This document shows, piece by piece, positions 15,470-24,286 of a stretch of DNA of 64,000 bases. The translations under genes and the position numbers were made by a program. The stretch lies in NCBI GenBank assembly GCA_029261215.1, contig JAJDBT010000072.1:1-64000 (forward strand), read 5' to 3'. How positions within the stretch are numbered: position 1 is the first letter of the stretch; each line of letters begins with the position of its first letter. The notes under the pieces were generated by a model, which made no database searches, had not been told where the DNA came from, and saw nothing but the letters and a program-made list of their open reading frames with translations. Origin of the DNA: Nitrospirota bacterium. Lineage in GTDB: Bacteria > Nitrospirota > Nitrospiria > SBBL01 > JAADHI01.

Positions 15470-17608
15470 ATGAAAGAATTAGAATCAGAGCTTTCCCAGG
15501 CCATTGCGCAGGAAATTGAGAATTTCAGCCAAATGGCTGACCGCTTTAATAACAAAGAAATTCCGGAAGAGAAATTCAAGCGCTACCGGCTTCAAAACGG
15601 CATTTATGGACAACGTCAACCTGGACATCAGATGGTTCGGGTTAAAATTCCCTCAGGACTGCTGGATGCTGATCAATTACGCTGTTTGGCCGATATTGCA
15701 GGAACTTATTCCAGAGGCATCGGCCATGTCACGACCCGTCAAGATATCCAGTTTCACTACGTTGTTTTAGACGATGTGAAAAACGTGATGACTGACTTGG
15801 CCAAAGTCGGTTTGACCACAAGGGAAGCCTGCGGCAACACAGTCCGAAACGTGACCTCCTGCCATCGTGCGGGCATCTGCCCCACGGAGCTTTTTGATGT
15901 CACGGCCATTTCTGAAAAGGTCGCCTATTTTCTGCTTTGGAACCCAATTAATCAGGATCTTCCGAGAAAGTTCAAGATCTCTTTTTCAGGATGCACCAGC
16001 GAGTGCGGCCTGGCCGCCATTCATGATCTCGGCTTTATTGCCGCATCTCGTGAAGTGAACGGAAAAACAGAATTCGGATTCAAGGTCTTTATCGGCGGCG
16101 GTCTGGGTTCACATCCCAAGCTCGCCCTCCCCTACACCGATTTTCTGCCGATTAACGAAGTGCTGCCCCTCTGCGAAGCCACGCTAAAATTATTTGATAC
16201 CCACGGGAACCGGCGCAATAAGAGCAAAGCACGGATGAAATTCGTACTCGAACAATGGGGACTTGAGAAATTCCGGGAAACACTTGGGGAAATTTTAGCC
16301 GAAATCAAGGCTTCGGATAAAATATTCCCCACCTTGCCTGATCCGGCTTTAAAGGAAAAACCTGCACAGCTTGCAGAGATTCCGAGTGCCAACGGCACAC
16401 CAGGAAATGAAGCCGCTTTTCAGCTATGGGCCAGAACAAACCTGATTCCACAAGGGGATGATACTTTCGCGATTCAAACAAAACTGCCCTTGGGCGATGT
16501 GACAGAAGCACAATTTCGCGGTCTCGCCGATCTCGCAGAACGTTTTTCAACAAATGGCGTGCGCACGACCCATCAGCAAAACATTATTTTTCACCGCGTG
16601 ATTCGTGAGGATGTCGCCAATTTCTACACTGCACTCAAGACCATCGGACTCGGCGACGCCGGAGCGGAGCGCGTGGTCGATGTCATCGCCTGTCCGGGCG
16701 CGGATACCTGTCAGCTGGCGCTGACCAATTCAATGGGCGTTGGCGGCGCGATCAACAAAAAACTCTCGGAAGAACTGCCCATGTATGACGATTTAGACGG
16801 GCTTCGTATCCGAATTTCCGGTTGTCCCAACTCTTGCGGGCATCATCATATTGCAGGCATCGGACTGCACGGCGTCGCAAAAAAGGTGAATGGGAAATTG
16901 GTGCCCCACTACCAACTTCATCTCGGCGGCGGACTCAATTCGGAAACACCCACGCTTGGAAAATCAAAGATCAAACTCCCGGCCAAGAACATTCCTTCGG
17001 CCGTCCTGGAGCTCATTCGCCTATTTCGAACGGAACAACAAGGCGAAGAAACTTTTAATGAATTTGTCGAACGCTTCGGCCGTGAAGCCATCGGTGAAAA
17101 ACTGGCGCAATTTTCAGACTTGGCCCCCCCCGACGAACGACCCGACCTGTATTGGGATTGGAAAGAAGATAACAAGGAATTTTCTCTGGATGAGATCGGT
17201 CCAGGTGAATGTTCAGGAACCGTCATTGACATGATCGAATACGGTCTTCGCATGGCAGGAGAAACCATTGAAAAAGCGCAGCAAGCCTACAACAAGGGCG
17301 AATATGCTGAGACCGCACAACTGATTCAGGAAGCCATTTTACTGGATGCCCGTTCCTTGCTGTATACCTATGGCACGGATTCTCCACACGACGACCAGAT
17401 TTTAAAGGAGTTTCAGCAAAAACTGGTGGAACAGGGTATTTTGAGTGAGCGTTTTGAGCTTTTCACCAAAGAATTAGGCAAGTGGGTCGATTTTGGTGAA
17501 ACAGCTGAAACGGTGCAACATTTTCTGAAAGAAGGCGGCAACTTTGTTCTGGAATGCCAAGAAGTGTATGACCGAATCGATTCGAAAATGAGACTCCGAA
17601 AGGTATAG
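15470..17608 (+). CDS. Ferredoxin-type sulfite/nitrite reductase with two cysteine quartets and a C-terminal extension
   Basis: 712 residues. Two tandem NIR_SIR units: ferredoxin-like half-domain (40-125), siroheme/4Fe-4S half (126-285), then the same order again (318-405, 406-560). The second unit has the usual cluster ligands C408-x5-C414-x37-C452-x3-C456 (cf. E. coli SiRHP C434/C440/C479/C483). Unusually the first unit has an identically spaced set, C131/C137/C175/C179. Residues ~575-712 form an extra helical domain (GMIEYGLRMAGETIEKAQ-like, HEPN-reminiscent) found in some SiR/NiR fusions. The enzyme should carry out six-electron reduction of sulfite to sulfide or nitrite to ammonia in the cytoplasm. 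The following TusA gene favours sulfur; substrate is not decided. Confidence 0.92.
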   Translation: MKELESELSQAIAQEIENFSQMADRFNNKEIPEEKFKRYRLQNGIYGQRQPGHQMVRVKIPSGLLDADQLRCLADIAGTYSRGIGHVTTRQDIQFHYVVLDDVKNVMTDLAKVGLTTREACGNTVRNVTSCHRAGICPTELFDVTAISEKVAYFLLWNPINQDLPRKFKISFSGCTSECGLAAIHDLGFIAASREVNGKTEFGFKVFIGGGLGSHPKLALPYTDFLPINEVLPLCEATLKLFDTHGNRRNKSKARMKFVLEQWGLEKFRETLGEILAEIKASDKIFPTLPDPALKEKPAQLAEIPSANGTPGNEAAFQLWARTNLIPQGDDTFAIQTKLPLGDVTEAQFRGLADLAERFSTNGVRTTHQQNIIFHRVIREDVANFYTALKTIGLGDAGAERVVDVIACPGADTCQLALTNSMGVGGAINKKLSEELPMYDDLDGLRIRISGCPNSCGHHHIAGIGLHGVAKKVNGKLVPHYQLHLGGGLNSETPTLGKSKIKLPAKNIPSAVLELIRLFRTEQQGEETFNEFVERFGREAIGEKLAQFSDLAPPDERPDLYWDWKEDNKEFSLDEIGPGECSGTVIDMIEYGLRMAGETIEKAQQAYNKGEYAETAQLIQEAILLDARSLLYTYGTDSPHDDQILKEFQQKLVEQGILSERFELFTKELGKWVDFGETAETVQHFLKEGGNFVLECQEVYDRIDSKMRLRKV

Positions 17609-17648
17609 TTTTTTCATCGGTTTTCAAGATTAATCATGTGAGGAAGTG

Positions 17649-17897
17649 ATGGGCGAAGAGAAAAAAGCAGATGTTTTTCTGGATCTTTCGGGCGTAATGT
17701 GTCCGATGAATTTTGTCAAAACCAAGCTCGAACTTGAAGAGATGGAAGAAGGACAGATTTTAAAAGTGATCATTGATGACGGGGAGCCCGTGAGAAATGT
17801 CCCGCGAAGCGTCAAGGCTGAAGGCCATAAAATTCTTGAGCTGGAAGAAACCGACGACGGACACTTCAGTCTCGTCATCGAAAAGGTGGATTCTTAA
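17649..17897 (+). CDS. TusA/SirA-family sulfur carrier protein
   Basis: 82 residues from the ATG at 17649 (a GTG at 17646 is in frame directly before it; AGGA precedes both). The active-site segment is DLSGVMCPMNFVKTKLELEE, with the sulfur-carrying cysteine of the CPxP motif present but the second proline replaced by Asn. GQILKVIIDDGEPVRNVPRS follows the TusA fold. Such proteins pass persulfide sulfur between enzymes. Its position 40 bases after the siroheme reductase suggests sulfur delivery to or from that enzyme. Confidence 0.9.
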   Translation: MGEEKKADVFLDLSGVMCPMNFVKTKLELEEMEEGQILKVIIDDGEPVRNVPRSVKAEGHKILELEETDDGHFSLVIEKVDS

Positions 17898-17934
17898 TCT
17901 TGGATCAGTCGCCCGTCCCGAGCCCATAACCGAC

Positions 17935-19011
17935 ATGAAAACCAATTCAACATATGATATTGAACGCTCCTACGATGAAAATTACGAAAAAGGCCCTTTT
18001 CTAGAGCTCTCGCCGCCACAAAGAAAAATCAGCCCTGACAAAAGCTTCCTGGGTTTCAAAGTCAATTCACTCATCGGCGTACCCGCCGGACCTCTCTTAA
18101 ATGCCAACTGGATCATTGCTTACGCCGAGCTCGGTTTTGATCTGCTTGTCTACAAAACCGTCCGGACCCAGGAAAGAGCCGCTCACCCCAATCCGAACTG
18201 CATGTATCTCAATCAAAAACGGCAGCTTTTAGACGTCGATTTTGATCGGCAGTTAGTCGCCAGTATGACGCCTCCAGAAGATCCCGCACGCATCAGTATT
18301 ACCAACTCCTTTGGCATGCCCTCTCGCGCACCGGAAGTTTGGCAGGCCGATGTACAAAAAGCCAAAGCAGGGATTGGCCCCGGACAACTGCTCATCGTGA
18401 GTGTGGTGGGAACTCCTGGCGAAGACGACCTTAAAGCAGACTATGTTAAAGGGGCGGCTCTCGCAGTCGAAGCAGGTGCCCCGGCCATTGAAATCAACCT
18501 TTCTTGTCCCAATGTGCTTTCCCGCGAAGGCAGTATTTACACCGATGCAGCAGTTTCATCACAGATTTCAAAAGCTGTAAAAACAGAAATTGGCGATGTG
18601 CCCCTCATCATTAAAATGGGGTATATTGCCGATCCATTCAAACGTGCAAAAGTCATTGGTGCAAACGCGCCCTATGTTGATGCCATCTCCAGTATTAACA
18701 CGCTTTCTTTTGAAGTGATTGACGAAGAAGGAGAGCCCGCGCTGCCCGGAGAGGGCCGACTTCGCTCCGGCGTTTGCGGCGCGGCCATTCGCAGTTGCGC
18801 GCTGACACAAGCAACACACCTTGTGGAGTTAAAAAAGCAGTACAAATACGATTTTTCAATTGTCGGCGTCGGAGGCATTATGAATCCCGACCACATCCGC
18901 GAATATTTTCAATCCGGCGTGGATGCCGTGATGTCCGCAACCGGCGCCATGTGGAACCCGCTCCTTGCCTATCGTTACTGGCAAGAAACCACATCACAAA
19001 GCCCTGAATAA
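17935..19011 (+). CDS. Dihydroorotate dehydrogenase family flavoprotein
   Basis: 358 residues from the ATG at 17935; the frame extends back through the TusA gene, so the start is set by position although its ribosome-binding site is poor. TIM-barrel FMN enzyme: GVPAGPLLNANWI (48-60), TNSFGMPS, the catalytic loop EINLSCPN (Cys as general base, as in class 1 PyrD), PLIIKMGY and GVGGIMNPDHI phosphate-binding segments. Class 1 enzymes oxidise dihydroorotate in pyrimidine synthesis. Association with a siroheme reductase and TusA is unusual, and the N-terminal region before residue 45 differs from standard PyrD, so another dihydropyrimidine-like substrate is possible. Confidence 0.85.
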   Translation: MKTNSTYDIERSYDENYEKGPFLELSPPQRKISPDKSFLGFKVNSLIGVPAGPLLNANWIIAYAELGFDLLVYKTVRTQERAAHPNPNCMYLNQKRQLLDVDFDRQLVASMTPPEDPARISITNSFGMPSRAPEVWQADVQKAKAGIGPGQLLIVSVVGTPGEDDLKADYVKGAALAVEAGAPAIEINLSCPNVLSREGSIYTDAAVSSQISKAVKTEIGDVPLIIKMGYIADPFKRAKVIGANAPYVDAISSINTLSFEVIDEEGEPALPGEGRLRSGVCGAAIRSCALTQATHLVELKKQYKYDFSIVGVGGIMNPDHIREYFQSGVDAVMSATGAMWNPLLAYRYWQETTSQSPE

Positions 19012-19064
19012 TCATTGTTCATGACACGGCGCTCATCCGATTTAAATAAAAAACGTGCGACCTG

Positions 19065-21020
19065 ATGATCTCTCTTTTTAATGTTTCAAAATCATTTGGG
19101 CAACGCGCACTCTTCTCGGAGCTCACCTTCCAGTTTTCCGCGAAGGATCGAATTGCACTGATTGGACCCAACGGCGCGGGCAAAACAACACTGCTTGATA
19201 TTATTTCTGGCGAAATCACGCCTGATACGGGCGAAGTCGTTTCCGCAAAATCGGTTCGTATTGGGTATCTTACACAGGAAATCATCAACCTGCGTGGCAA
19301 AACAATTCTGGAAGAAGTGCTCTCCGGCTCCAAGGCCCTCGACAAAATTGAAACAGAAATGAAAGCAATTAACACTCAAATCGAGACCGCCACAGACCAG
19401 GATCAAAAATCCGCTTTGGGGCTTCGTTATGCCGCACTGCAAGGGGAGTTTGAACATATGGGGGGCTACGAACTCAGCTCCCGCGCGGAGAAAATCCTGG
19501 GCGGCCTGGGTTTTCAACAAGCAGATCTCCGAAGAAACACCGAACAACTCAGCGGCGGCTGGCTGATGCGGGTTGCACTTGCAAAACTGCTGCTTTCACA
19601 GCCCGATATTATTTTACTGGATGAACCCACCAACCATCTCGATCTCGCCTCGCTCATCTGGCTCGAAGGTTTTCTCAAGGAGTATCCCGGCGGCATTTTG
19701 ATGATTTCACATGATCGCGCCTTCATCAACGCCTTGGCCAACCGCATCTTTGAAATCGACAGAGGAAAACTCATTTTTTATACAGGAAACTATGATCGAT
19801 ACGAAGTGACAAAAGCAGAAACGGCCATCGTGGAAAAAGCGACCTTTGAAAATCAGCAAAAAAAAATAGAACAAACACAACAATTTATTGATCGTTTTCG
19901 GGCAAAAGCCACCAAGGCCCGTCAAGCCCAGAGCCGGGTCAAACAACTAGAAAAAATGGAGATTACCGCCCCACCACCTCCAAAAAATAAACACGTCCGC
20001 TTTGTCTTCCCTCAGCCTGAGCGCTGTTCAAGAGAAGTGATCACACTTCAGAATGTCTCAAAATCCTATGGTGAAAAAAAAATCTTTCAGAGTCTTGATC
20101 TCGTTTTGGAACGCGGTGAAAAGGTCGCCCTCGTCGGACCAAATGGTGCGGGAAAATCGACATTAATCAAAATGCTGGCCGGAACCATTTCATTGGATAC
20201 AGGAAAACGGACCATCGGCAACCAGGTCGAGACCGCCTATTTCAGCCAGCATCAACTGGAGACCTTAACTCCGGAAAATTCCCTACTTCAGGAAATTGAG
20301 TCCGCTTCCCCACAATCACCCCAAACCTTTTTAAGGGGAATTCTCGGTGCCTTTTTATTTCAGGGAGATGATGTGTTTAAAAAAGTATCCGTTTTAAGCG
20401 GCGGAGAAAAAAGCCGTCTGGCCCTGGCCAAATTATTGGTGCGCCCCGCCAACCTGATCATGCTGGACGAGCCGACCAATCATCTCGATATCCCCTCGCG
20501 TGAAGTCCTTAGCAGGGCCTTACAGGACTATACAGGCACGCTCTGTATGATTACACACGACCGTCATTTAATCCGTGAAGCCGCCAATACGATTATTGAG
20601 ATCGATAACGGAAAAGTCACCCGATATACGGGTAACTATGACCACTATTGTTATAAAAAAGAACAAAGCATTGATCAGACTGCGAGGGGACGAGAGGCAT
20701 CAGCGCCTTCTCAAAAAACCGATGCCAATGACTCAAAAGCCAAGCGGCGCCAGGAAGCGGAATCACGAAATGAATCATACCGCGCCCGAAAACCCCTCAA
20801 AGGGAAAATTGATAAAATCGAAAAAGCCATTGAAACCAAAACAAAATCCTACCAGGACTGTCTTCAGCTCCTCTCAGACCCTGAGGTTTATCAAGACAAA
20901 GACCGCTTTCATGAAATCATGACCCGCCACAACCAGCTCAAAAAAGAAATTGATGAAGAAACAGCACTTTGGGAAACCCTCTCCCTCGAATATGAAGCGC
21001 TGCTCTCAGACCAAAACTAA
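19065..21020 (+). CDS. ABC-F family ATPase (Uup/YheS-like)
   Basis: 651 residues with two ABC domains and no membrane segment: GPNGAGKTT (about 34-42), [12 protein letters not shown] and [10 protein letters not shown] (near 163-193); linker with a charged helix (about 225-300); second [31 protein letters not shown] (about 352-480). A C-terminal coiled coil (about 560-651) follows. ABC-F proteins bind the ribosomal E site and relieve stalling; some give antibiotic resistance. The linker and C-terminal coiled coil place it near Uup/YheS rather than resistance subfamilies. The start has no good Shine-Dalgarno sequence. It follows the flavoprotein by 53 bases. Confidence 0.93.
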   Translation: MISLFNVSKSFGQRALFSELTFQFSAKDRIALIGPNGAGKTTLLDIISGEITPDTGEVVSAKSVRIGYLTQEIINLRGKTILEEVLSGSKALDKIETEMKAINTQIETATDQDQKSALGLRYAALQGEFEHMGGYELSSRAEKILGGLGFQQADLRRNTEQLSGGWLMRVALAKLLLSQPDIILLDEPTNHLDLASLIWLEGFLKEYPGGILMISHDRAFINALANRIFEIDRGKLIFYTGNYDRYEVTKAETAIVEKATFENQQKKIEQTQQFIDRFRAKATKARQAQSRVKQLEKMEITAPPPPKNKHVRFVFPQPERCSREVITLQNVSKSYGEKKIFQSLDLVLERGEKVALVGPNGAGKSTLIKMLAGTISLDTGKRTIGNQVETAYFSQHQLETLTPENSLLQEIESASPQSPQTFLRGILGAFLFQGDDVFKKVSVLSGGEKSRLALAKLLVRPANLIMLDEPTNHLDIPSREVLSRALQDYTGTLCMITHDRHLIREAANTIIEIDNGKVTRYTGNYDHYCYKKEQSIDQTARGREASAPSQKTDANDSKAKRRQEAESRNESYRARKPLKGKIDKIEKAIETKTKSYQDCLQLLSDPEVYQDKDRFHEIMTRHNQLKKEIDEETALWETLSLEYEALLSDQN

Positions 21021-21054
21021 TTCTGCGCTGATCTGAAAGGCTCTGGATGAGGGA

Positions 21055-21714
21055 TTATTTTGCCTTGTTTGGTGGGGGCACATGTCGGTGTGGAAAGTGG
21101 GGGCCTAATAAATGGGAGCCGGGGTAGGGCCATATCCCGTAAGGTCTTGGGCCAAAAAACGGATAGGGGTAAAAAGGATCATAACAGTCATACATAAAAG
21201 GGGGTCGGCAGTAAGGAGAATAAGGATACGCTCTATAATCATAAGGCTGTGGGCGCTCCTGCCAAAGATGGATAAATGTCGCAATCACATAAGGATACCG
21301 ATATTCCATTTCACCCAAGGGCCTTTTTTCCTCTTTGAAGATTTCCCCGACAACGGTCACCTCGCGCCCTTCTTTGTAAATCTCCGGATCCAGAAACTGG
21401 TTTGACTGCTCAACCAGAAAACGTCCAGCACTTTGATCCGTTTCCAAAGGGCGATCCCGTCGGCCCAAGGGTTTCTGGATCACCTCAAGCACGGTTCGAC
21501 CTTTATAAACGGTCGTATGTAAGATCACCCCGCCCCAGAGGACTGTTTTACCTACGGATACAGCAGGATCACGAATCACCTCATGAAACGTCAGGTTGGG
21601 TGTAATCCGCTGCTTCAAATCTTCTGTAATGGGTTTAACCCCAGCAAAACACCCTGAAAAAACAGTGGATGAAAGAATGAGAAAAAGGATTAAGACCTGT
21701 TTTATTTTGAACAT
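21055..21714 (-). CDS. Slp-family outer-membrane lipoprotein
   Basis: 219 residues from the ATG at 21714, which has GAGAGGA eight bases before it (the ATG at 21759 has none). Signal peptide with lipobox VFSGC (Cys22). The core (30-165) matches Slp: FHEVIRDPAVSVGKTVLWGGVIL, LEVIQKPLGRRDRP, GRFLVEQ, VTVVGEIF, YPYVIATFIHLW. The last 60 residues are a Pro/Tyr/Phe-rich low-complexity tail, longer than in E. coli Slp. Slp is induced on carbon starvation and thought to stabilise the outer membrane. Divergent from the beta-barrel gene at 21953. Confidence 0.9.
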   Translation of the reverse strand: MFKIKQVLILFLILSSTVFSGCFAGVKPITEDLKQRITPNLTFHEVIRDPAVSVGKTVLWGGVILHTTVYKGRTVLEVIQKPLGRRDRPLETDQSAGRFLVEQSNQFLDPEIYKEGREVTVVGEIFKEEKRPLGEMEYRYPYVIATFIHLWQERPQPYDYRAYPYSPYCRPPFMYDCYDPFYPYPFFGPRPYGIWPYPGSHLLGPHFPHRHVPPPNKAK

Positions 21715-21884
21715 GAAATGTGTCCTCTCAAGATCTAACTTCCTTGCATTATACATCATGAGGCACCGCTTATCTCAAGTCTCCGCTTCTGCTCAAAAAA
21801 TCGGCATCAAAAAAAGTGCAACGAGGCCTCGGCGCGATTGAGGAGGGAATTATTAAATATATTGAGCGAATTCATGCATCTGTC

Positions 21885-21913
21885 TTGACCCCTCAAAGCG
21901 CTTTCGTTATGAT
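21885..21913 (+). promoter_or_regulatory. Sigma-70 promoter for the outer-membrane protein gene
   Basis: TTGACC (21885-21890), 17 bp, TATGAT (21908-21913): one mismatch in each hexamer at ideal spacing. The start point would be near 21920, leaving a ~33-nt leader with an AAAGGAG ribosome-binding site before 21953. Confidence 0.6.
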
Positions 21914-21952
21914 TTCCTCAGCCTGCCTGACTTTCCTTCAAAAGGAGCCGCC

Positions 21953-22813
21953 ATGATACATCGTTTATTTTTTTCGGGATCATTTCTGATATTACTACTT
22001 CTTAACCATAGCGCTCTGGCCTCAGATACAACCTTATTTTTTCGAATACCTTCCACCTTGTCCGGACTCAGGGGCCTGCTTTTAACACAATCGATAGATA
22101 CCTTGCCTCCCAAAACCCTGGAAGTCGGGTTGGGCGCGAGTGGCAAAAACAACAACAAACCCAATGACTTTACTGAATATGTCGTCTATGCAACAACAGC
22201 GATGGGGCTTACGCCCAATCTGGAAGTTGCGGCACAAATCCCCTACATGGCAAACAGTAATAAAACCGGAAAAGATGAGAACAATGGCGGAGATGTCAAC
22301 CTTTCACTCAAGTGGCGTTTTCTGGAACCCAGCACTGATCTTAATTTTCCGGGTTTTGCCCTTTCCCTGACCGCTTTTTTCCCAACGGGAGATCCCAAAA
22401 TTGGCGCAGGAGCAGTCGATTCATGGGGACTCCAAGCCTTGATTGTATCATCGGCTGAGACAGAGATTTCCTTTTTTTCATATCAGATGCTGATGGGATT
22501 TTACGCCGATGGGGGGATCTATTTTCAGGATTCGGGCGATCTGAGCGAGGAGCAATACGGCCTCATTGATCTTGGCGTACTGGTTCCGCTCAACGAAACA
22601 CGGCAAGTGCAATTGCTGCTGGAGGGAAATTTCAGGGTCAACCGGCAAACCTTTGTTCCGGCCAACGCCAATGCAGACTACACGGCGCTCACGCCGAGCC
22701 TCCGATATGTTACAAAAAATATCGCGCTTACGGCGGGGTGGCAGCATCGTTTCAACGAAAAACCAAATGATGATTCGGATTCACTGCTCTTTCAAGGCAG
22801 TTATTCCTTTTAG
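21953..22813 (+). CDS. Outer-membrane beta-barrel protein (MetA-pathway/OmpP1-type 'transporter' family)
   Basis: 286 residues. Signal peptide (MIHRLFFSGSFLILLLLNHS, cleavage after ALA). The rest is alternating amphipathic strands (TLEVGLGASG, EYVVYATTAMGLTPNLEVAAQIPY, VNLSLKWRFL, FALSLTAFFPTGDPKIG) ending in SLLFQGSYSF, the terminal aromatic of an outer-membrane strand. The FPTGD motif and layout fit the putative MetA-pathway phenol-degradation/transporter beta-barrel family (PF13557). Substrate unknown. Strong promoter and ribosome-binding site; stands alone, convergent with era. Confidence 0.78.
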   Translation: MIHRLFFSGSFLILLLLNHSALASDTTLFFRIPSTLSGLRGLLLTQSIDTLPPKTLEVGLGASGKNNNKPNDFTEYVVYATTAMGLTPNLEVAAQIPYMANSNKTGKDENNGGDVNLSLKWRFLEPSTDLNFPGFALSLTAFFPTGDPKIGAGAVDSWGLQALIVSSAETEISFFSYQMLMGFYADGGIYFQDSGDLSEEQYGLIDLGVLVPLNETRQVQLLLEGNFRVNRQTFVPANANADYTALTPSLRYVTKNIALTAGWQHRFNEKPNDDSDSLLFQGSYSF

Positions 22814-22834
22814 GCGATTCATTTCAAAAAAAAA

Positions 22835-23743
22835 CTAATATTCCATATGCGTCAGAAAAAGATCATCCGTTCGCCAGTTTTTTTTGACTTTCACCCACAA
22901 TTCCAAAAAGATTTTTGTGGCCAGGAGTTTTTCCAATTCCAGTCTCGCATTTTGACCGATCTCTTTCAATAAATGCCCGTTTTTCCCGATGAGAATGCCT
23001 TTTTGTGAATCCCGTTCGACATAAAGCGTGGCCTGAATCCGGGTCAAATTCCCTTTGGGTTCCTCTTTAAAGGATTCAATCTTGACTGCAATCACATAGG
23101 GAACCTCATCTCGTGTTTTAAGGATGACTTTCTCTCGAATAATCTCTGAAGCCAAAAAGCGAACCGGCTGATCCGTTGCAATGTCATCCGGAAAAAAAGG
23201 CTCTGCTTCAGGCATTTCCTTTTTTATCAATGCAAGCAATCGATCAACATTTTTACCCGTGAGCGCCGAGATCGGAATCACATCAGAAAACAGTCCCTCT
23301 TCTGTATAGGCCTGAAGCAGTGGGATAATGCCATCTTGCTTGAGCGTGTCAATCTTGTTCACGACGAGTATTTTGGGGGTTTTAATCTCTTTTAAATGAT
23401 CGGTAATCAAAGCATCTTTGGCACCAAAGGTCAGGTCGGGAGGTACCAGGAAAAGGACAAGATCAATCTCGCTCAGCGTGGCAAGTGCGGTCTGAACCAT
23501 ACGGCGATTGAGACCGCCACGCGCCTGATGAATGCCCGGCGTATCAAAAAAAACGATCTGCCCTTCGGCATCCGTAAAAATGCCCAGAATACGATTTCGC
23601 GTGGTCTGGGGTTTGTCGGTGACAATAGAAACCTTCTCACCCAAAATATGATTGAGCAAGGTCGATTTTCCGACATTGGGCCGCCCAATAATGGCGACAA
23701 AACCTGAACGTTTTGGGGTGTTTTTTTTAGTTGAGATAAGCAA
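22835..23743 (-). CDS. era: GTPase Era
   Basis: 302 residues. GTPase motifs GRPNVGKST (G1), DTPG (G3), NKID (G4) and SAL (G5), then the C-terminal KH domain with GILIGKNGHLLKEIG. Era binds the 3' end of 16S rRNA and is needed for 30S assembly. The annotated start at 23743 is a TTG one base after GGAG; the AUC two codons later stands at the ideal seven-base distance, so true initiation may be there. No other start codon exists before about residue 80. It follows ftsB by 86 bases. Confidence 0.96.
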   Translation of the reverse strand: MLISTKKNTPKRSGFVAIIGRPNVGKSTLLNHILGEKVSIVTDKPQTTRNRILGIFTDAEGQIVFFDTPGIHQARGGLNRRMVQTALATLSEIDLVLFLVPPDLTFGAKDALITDHLKEIKTPKILVVNKIDTLKQDGIIPLLQAYTEEGLFSDVIPISALTGKNVDRLLALIKKEMPEAEPFFPDDIATDQPVRFLASEIIREKVILKTRDEVPYVIAVKIESFKEEPKGNLTRIQATLYVERDSQKGILIGKNGHLLKEIGQNARLELEKLLATKIFLELWVKVKKNWRTDDLFLTHMEY

Positions 23744-23829
23744 ACTCCTTTATAAAAGATATCAACAAACGGCCTTACATCTAAAGGGAGGATAAAAACT
23801 GAACCTGGAAGGGAAAAAAGACGGGCGAT

Positions 23830-24159
23830 TTAGTAAGACTCTGTTTCAAAGAATTCAAAAACCAACTCCCCTTCTTTGACGAGTCCCAACTGCTCACGAG
23901 CATGCCGCTCAATTGTTTTCGAATCAAACTTCAGCGCTTCAATCTGTTTTGAAAGACGAGTATTTTCAAGCTGAAGGGATTGAATCTCAGTCTGAACCTG
24001 TGCATAAACCCTTCTCACTTTAGAGGCATTCAGCAATCCCATTTCGCCAAAGAAAAAAGAAAGCAGCATATATAGATTGATAAACACACCAAAAGCAATT
24101 AAAACCCGGCCAGTGTGATTTTGGCCTTTTGGGGCGGGTTCTTTTCGACGGTTAAGCAT
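23830..24159 (-). CDS. ftsB: FtsB/DivIC-family septum formation initiator
   Basis: 109 residues: short basic cytoplasmic tail (1-17), one membrane helix (18-38, VLIAFGVFINLYMLLSFFF), a leucine-zipper-like coiled coil (about 50-80, VQTEIQSLQLENTRLSKQIEAL) and a conserved IERHAREQLGLVKEGELVFEF end. This is the FtsB layout; FtsB bridges FtsL and FtsQ in the divisome. AAGGTGATAT precedes the ATG. It lies 127 bases after the AgmX-like gene and upstream of era. Enolase, the usual ftsB neighbour, is 17 kb away here. Confidence 0.88.
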   Translation of the reverse strand: MLNRRKEPAPKGQNHTGRVLIAFGVFINLYMLLSFFFGEMGLLNASKVRRVYAQVQTEIQSLQLENTRLSKQIEALKFDSKTIERHAREQLGLVKEGELVFEFFETESY

Positions 24160-24286
24160 ATATCACCTTGAATCGGACAAACAGCAAAAAAGACTGTCTC
24201 TCTCTTAATATCACAAACGTCCGGGCACTGCTACCTAAAAATCCTTGCTCAAGTCCCTGCGAAATCTCCCTGAATCCTTATATAGA

